Assembly: GCF_000276605.1 (NCBI RefSeq)
Contig: NZ_AKJX01000122.1
Location: forward strand, 1 to 64,000
Reading direction: 5' to 3'
Origin: Acidovorax sp. CF316
Lineage (GTDB): Bacteria; Pseudomonadota; Gammaproteobacteria; Burkholderiales; Burkholderiaceae_C
DNA: 64,000 nt
This document shows positions 9,391 to 17,770 of this stretch, piece after piece. Position 1 is the stretch's first letter. Every line of letters begins with the position of its first letter. The translations under genes and the position numbers were made by a program. The notes beneath the pieces were generated by a model that saw only the letters and a list, made by a program, of their open reading frames with translations, did not search any database and had not been told where the DNA came from.

Positions 9391-10269
9391 TCAGCGCCCG
9401 TCCAGCTCGCGGTGGCGCCGCAGCGTGGCCCAGCGCCGGCCGAAGGCTTCTGCCAGCCGCTCCACCAGATAGACCGAGCGGTGCTGGCCCCCCGTGCAGC
9501 CGATGGCCACCGTCACGTAGCTGCGGTGGTTGCGGTCCAGCATTTCCAGCCAATGGGCCAGGAAGCCCTCGATATGGCTTTGCATCAGCGCCACATCGGG
9601 TTGGGCGCGCAGAAAATCGGCCACCGGGGCATCCAGCCCGGTTTTTTCACGCAGTTCCGGCTCGTAGTGCGGGTTGGGCAGCATGCGCACGTCGAACACG
9701 TAGTCCGAGTCCACCGGCAGCCCCCGCTTGAAGGCGAACGACTGGAACACCAGGGTGAGCTGACCCGGCGCCGTCGCCATCAAGGTCTTTACGTAACTTT
9801 GCAATTGCGAGGCACGGATCGCACTGGTGTCGATGACGTGCGCCTCCTCGCGCAGGTCGGCCAGCAGTTCGCGCTCGAGCTCGATGATCTGCACCAGCGC
9901 ACGGCGGCCCTGCTTGAGCGCGTCCGGGGTCAGCTCGTCGTGCGACAGCGGATGGCGCCGGCGCGTTTCGGAAAAGCGCCGCACCAGGGTGTCGATGGTC
10001 GCGTCCAGGAACAGCGAGTGCACGACCACGCCCTGCTTGCGCAGCCGGTCGAGCTCCAGCGGCACCAGCGGCAGCGAGGTGGCGCTGCGCACGTCCATGG
10101 CGATGGCCACGCGGTTGCCGTGGTGGCGGTGCTCCAGCGATACGAAGGCCGGCAGCAGCTCGGGCGGCAGGTTGTCCACGCAGTAGTAGCCCGCATCCTC
10201 CAGGGCATGCAGGGCCACCGACTTGCCCGAGCCGGACATGCCGGTGATCAGCACGATCTCAAGCGCCAT
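9391..10269 (-). CDS. rapZ: RNase adapter protein RapZ (nucleotide-binding)
   Basis: RapZ-family proteins bind nucleotides and, in E. coli, direct RNase E to the sRNA GlmZ that controls GlmS. The 292-aa protein has P-loop GMSGSGKS (about residues 9-16) and the family segment [15 protein letters not shown]. The C-terminal domain contains [17 protein letters not shown] chose the ATG at 10269 ([10 protein letters not shown]) because it puts the P-loop at the usual position. It overlaps the end of recN by 11 bp. Whether a GlmZ-like RNA exists in this organism is not visible here. Confidence 0.95.
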   Translation of the reverse strand: MALEIVLITGMSGSGKSVALHALEDAGYYCVDNLPPELLPAFVSLEHRHHGNRVAIAMDVRSATSLPLVPLELDRLRKQGVVVHSLFLDATIDTLVRRFSETRRRHPLSHDELTPDALKQGRRALVQIIELERELLADLREEAHVIDTSAIRASQLQSYVKTLMATAPGQLTLVFQSFAFKRGLPVDSDYVFDVRMLPNPHYEPELREKTGLDAPVADFLRAQPDVALMQSHIEGFLAHWLEMLDRNHRSYVTVAIGCTGGQHRSVYLVERLAEAFGRRWATLRRHRELDGR

Positions 10270-11968
10270 CGGTCTGTTTCCTCCTCTTGGGGCGGCGCAC
10301 GGGGGCAGCGGGCGGTGCGATGGCGAGCATCTCGCGCGCGTGCGCCACGGTCGCCTTGCTGGAGTCGTCGCCGCCCAGCATGCGCGCCATTTCGGATATG
10401 CGGCCATCGCCCTGCACGGCCACCACCTGGCTGGCCGTGCCCTTGGCGCCGCTGCGCTTGGACACCACCAGGTGGTAGTCGGCGCGCGCGGCCACCTTGG
10501 GCAGGTGGGTGACGGTGAGCACCTGGCGGTCGCGCCCCAGTTGCTGCATGAGCCGGCCCACGGTGTCGGCCACGGCCCCGCCCACGCCCGAGTCCACCTC
10601 GTCGAAGATCAGCGTGGGGGCTTCACCCAGGGCGCTGGTGGTGACCGCGATGGCCAGCGAAATGCGCGACAGTTCGCCGCCCGAGGCCACCTTGCCGATG
10701 GGCCGCGGGCTTGTGCCCGGGTGGCCCGCCACGAGGAAGGCCACATCGTCCGTACCGTGGGCGGCGGGCTCGGCCAGCTTGCCCAGGGCCACCTCGAACT
10801 GGCCGCCGGCCATGCCCAGGCCCTGCATGGCCTGGGTGATGGCGGTGGACAGCCGGGGTGCGCCCTTGGCGCGCGCCAGCGATAGCGCGCGCGCCGCAGC
10901 CTGGTAGGCCCGGGCGCTGGCGGCCTCGGCCTTTTCCAGGGCCACCAGGTCGGCCGCCGCATCAAGCTGCTGCAGCTCGGCCTTCCAGCCGTGCAGCAGG
11001 GCGGGCAGTTCCACCGGGCTGCGCTTGTAGCGCCGCGCCAGCGTCATCCACAGCGACAGGCGCGCATCCACGGCGGCCAGGCGCTCGGGGTCCAGGTCGT
11101 TGTGGCGCAGGTAGGCGTGCAGCGAATGCACGACATCGCCGGCCTGCGCGACCGCGGAGTTGAGGATGTCGGCGGCACTGGCGAATTCGGCCTCCAGGTG
11201 CTCATGGCCCTGCAGCAGGTCCTGCGCGCGCGAGAGGCCGTCCAGCGCGCCCCCCCCATCTCCGTCCCCGCCGGACAAGATGGCAATGGCGGCGTTGGCC
11301 GCATCCATCAGCGCCGAGGCGTTGGACAGGCGCCTGTGCTGGGCGTCGAGCTCGGGCCATTCGTCATCGCCCGGGGCCAGCTTGTCCACCTCGGCGATCT
11401 GCCACTGCAGGCGCTCGCGCTCCCGCTGCAGGGTGGACTGCGCGGCGCGGGCCTGGGCCAATGCCTTCTGGTCCTGGCGCCACTGGTGCCAGCGCTCGAC
11501 CGTGGGGCGGTCGCTGGTACCCGCGTAGGCATCGAGCAGGCCGCGCACCGATTCGGGCCGGGTCAGGCTCTGCCAGGCATGCTGGCCATGGATGTCGAGC
11601 AGCAACTCGCCGAGCGCGCGCAACTGCGTGGCCGTGGCGGGCGTGCCGTTGATCCAGCCGCGGCTCTTGCCCTGGGTGTCCACCGTGCGGCGCAACAGCA
11701 GCAGCTCCTCACCCTCCAGCCCGGCCTCTTCGAGCCAGGGCCGGATGTGGGTCGGGGCGTCGAACTCGGCGCACACGTCGGTGCGTGCGCAGCCCTCGCG
11801 CACCAGGGCGGCATCGGCGCGGGCGCCGAGCACCAGTTGCACGGCGTCGATGAGGATGGATTTGCCGGCACCGGTCTCGCCGGTGAGCACGGTGAAGCCG
11901 CTTTGCAGGTCCAGCTCCAGCGCCTCAACGATGACGAAATCACGCAGCGTGATGCGCCTCAGGGCCAT
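10259..11968 (-). CDS. recN: DNA repair protein RecN (SMC-like ATPase)
   Basis: RecN is an SMC-like ATPase that helps double-strand-break repair. The 569-aa protein has Walker [16 protein letters not shown] near the N-terminus, a central coiled-coil region, and C-terminal signature and Walker B segments ([24 protein letters not shown]). It sits between nadK and rapZ on the minus strand with 2-bp and overlapping junctions, so it is probably in an operon. Confidence 0.97.
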   Translation of the reverse strand: MALRRITLRDFVIVEALELDLQSGFTVLTGETGAGKSILIDAVQLVLGARADAALVREGCARTDVCAEFDAPTHIRPWLEEAGLEGEELLLLRRTVDTQGKSRGWINGTPATATQLRALGELLLDIHGQHAWQSLTRPESVRGLLDAYAGTSDRPTVERWHQWRQDQKALAQARAAQSTLQRERERLQWQIAEVDKLAPGDDEWPELDAQHRRLSNASALMDAANAAIAILSGGDGDGGGALDGLSRAQDLLQGHEHLEAEFASAADILNSAVAQAGDVVHSLHAYLRHNDLDPERLAAVDARLSLWMTLARRYKRSPVELPALLHGWKAELQQLDAAADLVALEKAEAASARAYQAAARALSLARAKGAPRLSTAITQAMQGLGMAGGQFEVALGKLAEPAAHGTDDVAFLVAGHPGTSPRPIGKVASGGELSRISLAIAVTTSALGEAPTLIFDEVDSGVGGAVADTVGRLMQQLGRDRQVLTVTHLPKVAARADYHLVVSKRSGAKGTASQVVAVQGDGRISEMARMLGGDDSSKATVAHAREMLAIAPPAAPVRRPKRRKQTDGA

Positions 11969-11970
11969 GG

Positions 11971-12882
11971 TCAGGAGCCCCCTTCGTTCCAGCGCAGCTT
12001 CTTGCGCAGGGTGGCGAAGTAGTTCCAGCCCAGCGGGTGCAGAAAGCGCACGCAGTGCTCGGAGCGCTGCACCAGGATGCGGTCGCCGTGCAGCAGCGAG
12101 GCCAGCGACTGCATGTCGAAATTGGCGCTCACGTCGCGGCCGCTGACCACTTCCACGGCGATCTCGGTGGCGTCCGACAGCACGATGGGCCGGTTGGACA
12201 GGGTGTGCGGCGCGATCGGCACCAGCACCCAGCCGGGAATCGAGGGATGCAGCATCGGGCCGCCGGCCGACAGCGCATAGGCCGTGGAGCCCGTGGGCGA
12301 GGCGATGATCAGGCCGTCGGCCCGCTGGTTGGCCACGAAGCGGCCGCCCACCTCCACGCGCAGCTCCACCATGCCCGAGGTGGCGCCCCGGTTCACGACC
12401 ACGTCGTTCATCGCAAGCGCCTCGAAGACCACCTGCCCGTCGCGCACCACGCGGGCATGCATCAGTGGGCGCAGGTCCTCCTCGTACTCACCCTGCAGCA
12501 TCGGGGGCAGGGTGGTCTGGTAGGTGCCGAATGGGATGTCGGTGATGAAGCCCAGCCGCCCCTGGTTGATGCCGATCAGCGGTGTCTTGTGGCGCGCCAG
12601 CTGCCGGCCTATTCCCAGCATGGTGCCGTCTCCCCCCACCACCAGGCCCAGGTCGCAATGGGTACCGATGGTGTCCACGTCCATCGCAGGATAGCCGGAC
12701 AGGCCGGTGTTGGCGGCGGTCTCGGCCTCCAGGGCCACGGTGCAACCCTGGCCTTGCAGGAACTGGGCGATGTCCTGCAGGGCCTGGCGCGAGCCCTCGG
12801 TCATGGAGGAGGCGCCTGCAGCCGATGCCTGCTGGTACTTGCCGATGAGCGCTACATGGCGGAAATTGGAGGGCATCGTCAA
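11971..12882 (-). CDS. nadK: NAD kinase
   Basis: NadK phosphorylates NAD to NADP in the cytosol. The 303-aa protein has the diagnostic GGDGTMLG motif (about residues 80-87), followed by [11 protein letters not shown] and the conserved NDVVVNRG segment. It lies 2 bp upstream of recN and is divergent from hrcA. The nadK-recN adjacency is widely conserved. Confidence 0.97.
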   Translation of the reverse strand: MTMPSNFRHVALIGKYQQASAAGASSMTEGSRQALQDIAQFLQGQGCTVALEAETAANTGLSGYPAMDVDTIGTHCDLGLVVGGDGTMLGIGRQLARHKTPLIGINQGRLGFITDIPFGTYQTTLPPMLQGEYEEDLRPLMHARVVRDGQVVFEALAMNDVVVNRGATSGMVELRVEVGGRFVANQRADGLIIASPTGSTAYALSAGGPMLHPSIPGWVLVPIAPHTLSNRPIVLSDATEIAVEVVSGRDVSANFDMQSLASLLHGDRILVQRSEHCVRFLHPLGWNYFATLRKKLRWNEGGS

Positions 12883-13075
12883 ATTACATCATTGTTGTGG
12901 GAACTCGGAGCCTGGGCGGGGCCTTGCGTCGGGCGCGGTGGCCACAACGGCGGCGGGCACAGGGTCCGGTGCGAAAAGGTGGTTCAATGCTAGTGCATCC
13001 CATGCGGACTTCTCTGTACAACGATAGACGAAACGCGACAGGGAAACACCCACTTCCCTCATTAAAATCGACCGC

Positions 13076-14074
13076 ATGCTTGATGATCGTGCCAAGTTGC
13101 TGCTCAAAGCGCTCGTGGAGCGCTACATAGCCGACGGCCAGCCCGTCGGCTCGCGCACGCTATCGCGCGCCTCCGGCATGGACCTGTCGCCAGCGACCAT
13201 CCGCAACGTGATGGCCGACCTCGAAGAGCTGGGCCTGATCGCCAGCCCGCACACCTCGGCGGGACGCATTCCCACAGCCAAGGGCTACCGGTTGTTCGTG
13301 GACACCATGTTGACGGTGCAGCGTGACCCTTTGATTTCACCCCCGCTGGCGCCCGAGCAGCCGCAGAAGGTGATCGCCAACGCCGCCAACCTGCTGTCCA
13401 ACCTGTCGCAGTTCGTGGGTGTGGTGATGGCACCACGGCGCACCTCGGTGTTCCGGCACATCGAATTTTTACGGCTGTCGGAGCGGCGTTTCCTGGTGAT
13501 CATCGTCTCGCCCGAGGGCGACGTGCAGAACCGCGTGATCTTCACTGACATCGACCACTCGCAGTCGCAGCTGATCGAGGCCGCCAATTTCCTCAACGCC
13601 AACTACGCCGGCCTGGCCATGGAGCAGGTGCGCGAGCGCCTCAAGTCCGAGGTGGATGCGCTGCGCGGCGAGATCGGCACGCTCATGCAGGCCGCCGTCA
13701 ACGTCGGCTCGGAGGGCGAGGCGCAGGACGAGGTGGTCATCTCGGGTGAGCGCAACCTGCTGTCGGTGAGTGATTTCTCCAGCGACATGGGCAACCTGCG
13801 TCGCGCCTTCGACCTTTTCGAGCAGAAGACGCAGATCCTGCGCCTCATGGATTTCTCCAGCCAGGCCGAGGGCGTGCGCATCTACATAGGCGGCGAAAGC
13901 CAGGTCGTTCCGTTCGAGGAACTCTCCATCGTGAGCTCTCCCTACGAGGTGGATGGCAAGGTGGTGGGCACGCTAGGCGTGATAGGCCCCACGCGCATGC
14001 CCTACGACCGCATGATCCAGATCGTGGACATCACTTCCAAGCTGGTGTCCAACGCGCTCAGCCACCGCCGTTGA
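13076..14074 (+). CDS. hrcA: Heat-inducible transcription repressor HrcA
   Basis: HrcA represses chaperone genes by binding CIRCE operators. The 332-aa protein has an N-terminal winged helix ([20 protein letters not shown]) and the HrcA C-terminal GAF-like domain. I see no CIRCE inverted repeat in the 193-bp gap upstream, so autoregulation is not evident. A CAU tRNA follows 50 bp downstream. Confidence 0.96.
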   Translation: MLDDRAKLLLKALVERYIADGQPVGSRTLSRASGMDLSPATIRNVMADLEELGLIASPHTSAGRIPTAKGYRLFVDTMLTVQRDPLISPPLAPEQPQKVIANAANLLSNLSQFVGVVMAPRRTSVFRHIEFLRLSERRFLVIIVSPEGDVQNRVIFTDIDHSQSQLIEAANFLNANYAGLAMEQVRERLKSEVDALRGEIGTLMQAAVNVGSEGEAQDEVVISGERNLLSVSDFSSDMGNLRRAFDLFEQKTQILRLMDFSSQAEGVRIYIGGESQVVPFEELSIVSSPYEVDGKVVGTLGVIGPTRMPYDRMIQIVDITSKLVSNALSHRR

Positions 14075-14125
14075 ACACCGGCTTGCCCCTACAATACCGC
14101 GTGCCCCATCTTCGGTCAGGTACAC

Positions 14126-14202
14126 GGGGCGTTAGCTCAGTTGGTTAGAGCAGAGGACTCATAATCCTTTGGTCGCGGGTTCAAGTCCCTCACGCCCTAC
14201 CA
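14126..14202 (+). tRNA. tRNA with CAT anticodon (Met elongator or Ile2)
   Basis: A 77-nt cloverleaf has acceptor GGGGCGT pairing with ACGCCCT (a G-U first pair), discriminator A and an encoded CCA. The anticodon loop is CTCATAA. It is not an initiator, since the anticodon stem lacks the three G-C pairs. The variable and T-arm region (TTGGTCGC.GGTTCAAGTCC) resembles the E. coli lysidine-modified Ile2 tRNA more than elongator Met, so the charging identity is open. Confidence 0.95.
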
Positions 14203-14584
14203 TATCCCTCTTGGCATAGTTGCTATCAAAGTTGCAGCTTCTTGCCCGCATGGCGGGTGATGCCGCGTCAATTTTCTCCCACAAGCGGCCCCCGTCGCCC
14301 ATGCACCCTCCCCCGGCCGGGGAGGGCCCCTCAGGGCATCCGCATGTAACTTGTGCGCCGAATCACTGCATCAATGCAACGTTACCGTTACGATGCAAAG
14401 ACACGTTATGTCACGTTTGCGGGCCTGCAGTGGGGCGGGCCTGGCGGCGCGTTGGCGTGGTGACATGTCAGAACGATAGGCCAAACGGTCCTGGCATTCG
14501 CGGTTTTCTGCTCTGAAATTGGCGGCCCATGGTGAAGGGGGCCGCCGCGCGCGTGCCTGGTCATTTTTATTTTTGGAGTCCTCG
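14203..14584. other. Intergenic region without a recognised gene
   Basis: This 382-bp stretch between the CAU tRNA and a secreted-protein gene holds no ORF I can support. It contains short AT-richer patches around 14360-14410 and a purine-rich AGTC/GGAG segment just before 14585. It probably holds the promoter and leader of the downstream gene. No strong terminator hairpin is visible after the tRNA. Confidence 0.5.
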
Positions 14585-15715
14585 ATGCGGTATCTCATTG
14601 TTTTATTTTTGTCGGCACTGACCACCTTTGCGCAGGCTGCGAACTTCGTTTCGATGCACCAGTCTGCACACAAGATTGCCCTGCCGCCAGCGCCCGGCAC
14701 CTTCAACTACACCTTTGACACCAAGGTCGGCTTCAAGGCGCAGTACGCGCCCACTGGCGTGACGGGCTGCGCGATCGGCTTCGGCACCGGCGGCTGCGCC
14801 TTCCCTGGCGGCGGTTCCCTCTCGCTGCCCGAATTCACCGGCTTCCAGATGCAGAGCCAGGAATTCAAGGTCTTCATTCCTGCCGGTGCGCGCTCGTTCC
14901 TGTTCTCCGGCTACGCGGCCCAGGGCACCCAGTCGGCCTTCGTGCTGCGCTATGGCAAGGAGCCGACCCGTGTCGCCGCCCTGAGTGGCAGCGAGTACCA
15001 GGCAGCCCAGACCGGCGAGCGCATCGACACCTCGTTTGCGCGCCTGGTCAATGAAGATGTCGACCACTTCGTCGTGCACGATGGTGGCGGCACCCTGCGC
15101 TTCGTGGGCGGCCAGCTCGATGCCAACCGCAGCAGCACCAACCAGGGCAAGTGGCTCTATGTGCGCCAGCTGAGCGGCGCCGCGCTCTTCGACTACCAGG
15201 GCGCCATCGACGTGGACATGCCCAAGTACGCGGCCGGCTACAACGCCATCACCTGGACCACCAGCCCCTTCCCGGACCCCGTGGACGCGGCAAGCCCTGG
15301 CGGCGGTGGCGGCACCACCAATCCGCCGGTTGCGGGCACGACGGTCACCACCACGGTGGCCTCCGCCGCCGGCCAGTCCCTCAAGCTGGACATCACGATG
15401 ACGCAGTCGGCCACAGAGGTCGCCGCCAATCCCCAGATCAGCACCTGGGTGGCCGCGCGCATTCCCGCCAACGGCCTGTTCTACACGACGGACGTCTGGT
15501 TCTTCCGCAAGGTCGATGGCTGGGCCCAACTGTTGCTGCCCTTCCCCGAGAACGTGGCCTACTCCAGCCTGGGCACGAATGCGACCACCTTGAAGTTCTC
15601 GCCCTCGATGGACCTGACGGACACGGACCTGCGCGCCTTCAATATCGAGATCTATTTCGGCTACAAGACCAGTACGGGTGCCTTTGTCAGCAAGGGCAAG
15701 GTCTGGCCCCAGTAA
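14585..15715 (+). CDS. Secreted protein of unknown function
   Basis: A 376-aa protein begins with a classical signal peptide (MRYLIVLFLSALTTFAQA). The mature part has a beta-rich N-terminal domain with one CAIGFGTGGC loop that could form a disulfide, then a low-complexity linker PGGGGGTTNPP near residue 240, then a second beta-rich domain of about 120 residues. I do not recognise either domain. The start at 14585 is chosen over 14519 because it gives a proper signal peptide and follows a TTTGGAG ribosome site. A good terminator follows. Confidence 0.75.
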   Translation: MRYLIVLFLSALTTFAQAANFVSMHQSAHKIALPPAPGTFNYTFDTKVGFKAQYAPTGVTGCAIGFGTGGCAFPGGGSLSLPEFTGFQMQSQEFKVFIPAGARSFLFSGYAAQGTQSAFVLRYGKEPTRVAALSGSEYQAAQTGERIDTSFARLVNEDVDHFVVHDGGGTLRFVGGQLDANRSSTNQGKWLYVRQLSGAALFDYQGAIDVDMPKYAAGYNAITWTTSPFPDPVDAASPGGGGGTTNPPVAGTTVTTTVASAAGQSLKLDITMTQSATEVAANPQISTWVAARIPANGLFYTTDVWFFRKVDGWAQLLLPFPENVAYSSLGTNATTLKFSPSMDLTDTDLRAFNIEIYFGYKTSTGAFVSKGKVWPQ

Positions 15716-15750
15716 ATAGGTTGGCGCACGGCGCCTTCCCCACCTCGCAA

Positions 15751-15774
15751 AAAAAGGCCCTTCGGGGCCTTTTC
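15751..15774 (+). terminator. Intrinsic terminator after the secreted-protein gene
   Basis: A GGCCC-TTCG-GGGCC tetraloop hairpin is flanked by A-run and T-run (AAAAAGGCCC to GGGCCTTTT). It lies 36 bp after the stop at 15715 and could work on both strands. Confidence 0.8.
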
Positions 15775-15944
15775 GCATGCGGCCGCCGACAAGAGGGAAA
15801 GCCGGCCGATCAGGGGCGCTGGCCAATAAATTTGGACCTTTTGCCTGGAGGCACCTTTTGCGTGCGCTACAATACGTGCAGCAGACGAGTTCTGTGATTG
15901 CCACAGGGTTTCACGTTGAGGCAAACGCAGAAAGCAGCGATTTT

Positions 15945-15973
15945 TTGAAATGTTGAAAAATCCATGCTATAAT
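15945..15973 (+). promoter_or_regulatory. Sigma-70 promoter of tRNA-Arg
   Basis: TTGAAA (15945-15950) and TATAAT (15968-15973) are separated by exactly 17 bp. Transcription would start near 15980, just before the tRNA at 15984. This is the best housekeeping promoter match I saw in the window. Confidence 0.8.
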
Positions 15974-15983
15974 TCGAAGCTTA

Positions 15984-16060
15984 GCGGCTGTAGCTCAGCT
16001 GGATAGAGTACTTGGCTACGAACCAAGGGGTCGTGGGTTCGATTCCTGCCAGCCGCACCA
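15984..16060 (+). tRNA. tRNA-Arg (anticodon ACG)
   Basis: A 77-nt cloverleaf has acceptor GCGGCTG pairing with CAGCCGC, discriminator A and an encoded CCA. The anticodon loop CTACGAA gives ACG, which reads CGN codons after inosine modification. A strong promoter precedes it and a terminator follows. Confidence 0.97.
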
Positions 16061-16066
16061 ACAGGT

Positions 16067-16098
16067 AAGCCCTGATATCGCAAGGTATCAGGGCTTTT
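16067..16098 (+). terminator. Intrinsic terminator of tRNA-Arg
   Basis: An 11-bp inverted repeat (AAGCCCTGATA with TATCAGGGCTT) surrounds an 8-nt loop and runs into TTTTT. It starts 7 bp after the tRNA CCA end. Confidence 0.85.
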
Positions 16099-16258
16099 TC
16101 CTTTGTGCGCTCTGATTTCCCGCCAGCCCGTTGCGCAGTGCTGCTGGTAAGGGCTCTGGGCCCTGTAGTCGCCGTGGTGCGCACCTCGCGCAGTCTTCCT
16201 ACACCTCCATTGCACATGGCGGCGCACTCTGTGGGTGAATTCTTACCCGTGCCCACCC

Positions 16259-16618
16259 ATGATGCCCACCCACGCAGTCACCTGCCAATTCAAGCGCGAC
16301 CCCGCGTCGGAACATCTTGCCTCGACCCCGGTCGAGGTGGATGCGGAAGCCGTGCTTTTCAGCTGGACGGACCAGGAGGGCCGGGGCTACCAGGTGTTGC
16401 TGCGGGAGGGGGATCGGTTGGTGGCGACCCTGCGATGGGATGACCTGGAGCGCGCTGCCGCCACAGAGGAACTGGACTTGCAGTGCCGGGCGCTCGGGCT
16501 CATCTGGGAGGCCGCCTCTCCCGTCGTGGAAACCGCGTGGGCGTCGTCTGCAGCGGGCGCGGACGGCGTGGCGCCCCATCGACTCGCCGTGTCTGGAGGC
16601 ATACACCATGGCCACTGA
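16259..16618 (+). CDS. Hypothetical protein, about 119 aa
   Basis: I do not recognise this protein. It starts MMPTHAVTCQFKRDPA, and its middle (VLFSWTDQEGRGYQVLLREG) looks like a small beta-sheet fold with good codon use. No signal peptide or membrane segment is visible. An in-frame GTG at 16235 would add eight residues; neither start has a clear ribosome site. Its end overlaps the start of the next small ORF by 11 bp, suggesting coupled translation. Confidence 0.5.
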   Translation: MMPTHAVTCQFKRDPASEHLASTPVEVDAEAVLFSWTDQEGRGYQVLLREGDRLVATLRWDDLERAAATEELDLQCRALGLIWEAASPVVETAWASSAAGADGVAPHRLAVSGGIHHGH

Positions 16619-16811
16619 TCCCAGGGACCACCCGCTGCACCAGGTGCCCAAGGACCTACCCCGGCCGCCTGGCGATCTGCCACCCGCTGGCCCGCCGCCG
16701 CCGTCCCCGCAGCAGCCAGGCACAGGGCTTTCGCCAGATGGAGTCGGCCCCTATGCGGGGGAGGAAGAGAACGAAGCCGGGGATCCCGTGGGCAAGCCGC
16801 CCAGGATGTGA
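16608..16811 (+). CDS. Small proline-rich protein, 67 aa
   Basis: This ORF has a clear ribosome site (GGAGG at 16595-16599) nine bases before its ATG. The product starts MATDPRDHPLHQVPKDLPRP and is very rich in Pro and Gly, so it is likely disordered. It overlaps the preceding ORF. Its function is unknown. Confidence 0.55.
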   Translation: MATDPRDHPLHQVPKDLPRPPGDLPPAGPPPPSPQQPGTGLSPDGVGPYAGEEENEAGDPVGKPPRM

Positions 16812-16884
16812 GGCACCAGCCTGTAGGCATGTCAACCCGCGAGTGGCCGTTCAAGGATGACCACCATGGTGCGCCGTCCTCACC

Positions 16885-17046
16885 ATGCAGGCCCTGCGCC
16901 AGGAAGTGCATGGCCTGGCGCTGCCCCGGTGCCTGGAGAAAAGCCGGGAGCACTTCGTGGCGGGCATGGATGCCCAGCTAGAAGACATCGAGGCCTTCAT
17001 AAGGGGGCCCTGTGTGCCTGCACCACGGCCAAAACGCGCCTCATGA
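16885..17046 (+). CDS. Small hypothetical ORF, 53 aa
   Basis: The ORF begins MQALRQEVHGLALPRCLEKS, and its helical segment GMDAQLEDIEAFIRG looks protein-like. A 19-codon ORF overlaps its stop as ATGA at 17043. There is no strong ribosome site. It could be a remnant of a longer gene. The support is composition and absence of stops only. Confidence 0.35.
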   Translation: MQALRQEVHGLALPRCLEKSREHFVAGMDAQLEDIEAFIRGPCVPAPRPKRAS

Positions 17047-17165
17047 ACGAAAACTTCGTGGAGTTCGGCAACAAGGCATCTGCCTGCCCTGCGAACAGCT
17101 GAGAGACTGGGCGGGAAGGGCCGGGTGCCCGGAACGCGGGGCTGCCGCAGGGGTAACATGCCGCC

Positions 17166-17762
17166 ATGAGCAAGGCTTTCACCAAGGAATCCGACCCGCA
17201 GGCCGATGACGACGAAGGGCCGGCACTGCCCCCCATCCCCGCCGGTTCGCGCAACTACATGACGCCCGCGGGCTATGCCCGGCTGCGCGGTGAGCTGCTG
17301 GACCTGATCGACAACGAGCGCCCGAAGATCGTCGAGGTGGTGCACTGGGCGGCCAGCAACGGCGACCGCTCGGAGAACGGCGACTACCTCTACGGCAAGA
17401 AGCGCCTGCGCGAGATCGACCGGCGCATCCGCTTCCTCACCAAGCGGCTGGAGGTGGCCGAGGTGGTGGACCCGCTGGTCCACGCCGGCAGCGACCAGGT
17501 GTTCTTCGGCGCCACCGTGACCTATGTGGACGAAGAGGACGTGACCAGTACCATCACCATCATGGGCATCGACGAGGCCGACAGCGGCCGCGGCCAGGTG
17601 AGCTGGGTGTCGCCTGTGGCGCGCGCCCTGCTCAAGAGCCGGGTGGGCGACGAGGTGCCGCTGCCCACGCCGGGTGGCGTGCGCTCGCTGGAGGTGCTGG
17701 AGGTGCGCTACGAGCCGCACGATGCGCCGCCCGCGCAGGAGTCGCAGCCCCCTGATCGCTGA
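17166..17762 (+). CDS. greB: Transcription elongation factor GreB
   Basis: GreB rescues backtracked RNA polymerase by stimulating transcript cleavage. The 198-aa protein has a 30-residue N-terminal extension, then the Gre coiled-coil with the acidic tip (SENGDYLYGKKRLREIDRR), then the C-terminal FKBP-like domain. The SENGDYxYGKK pattern fits GreB rather than GreA. It is convergent with spoT, with an 8-bp gap. Confidence 0.95.
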   Translation: MSKAFTKESDPQADDDEGPALPPIPAGSRNYMTPAGYARLRGELLDLIDNERPKIVEVVHWAASNGDRSENGDYLYGKKRLREIDRRIRFLTKRLEVAEVVDPLVHAGSDQVFFGATVTYVDEEDVTSTITIMGIDEADSGRGQVSWVSPVARALLKSRVGDEVPLPTPGGVRSLEVLEVRYEPHDAPPAQESQPPDR

Positions 17763-17770
17763 ACGGCGGG

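Noticed and set aside
12883-13075. CIRCE operator before hrcA
   Set aside because: No TTAGCACTC-N9-GAGTGCTAA repeat is present in the gap.
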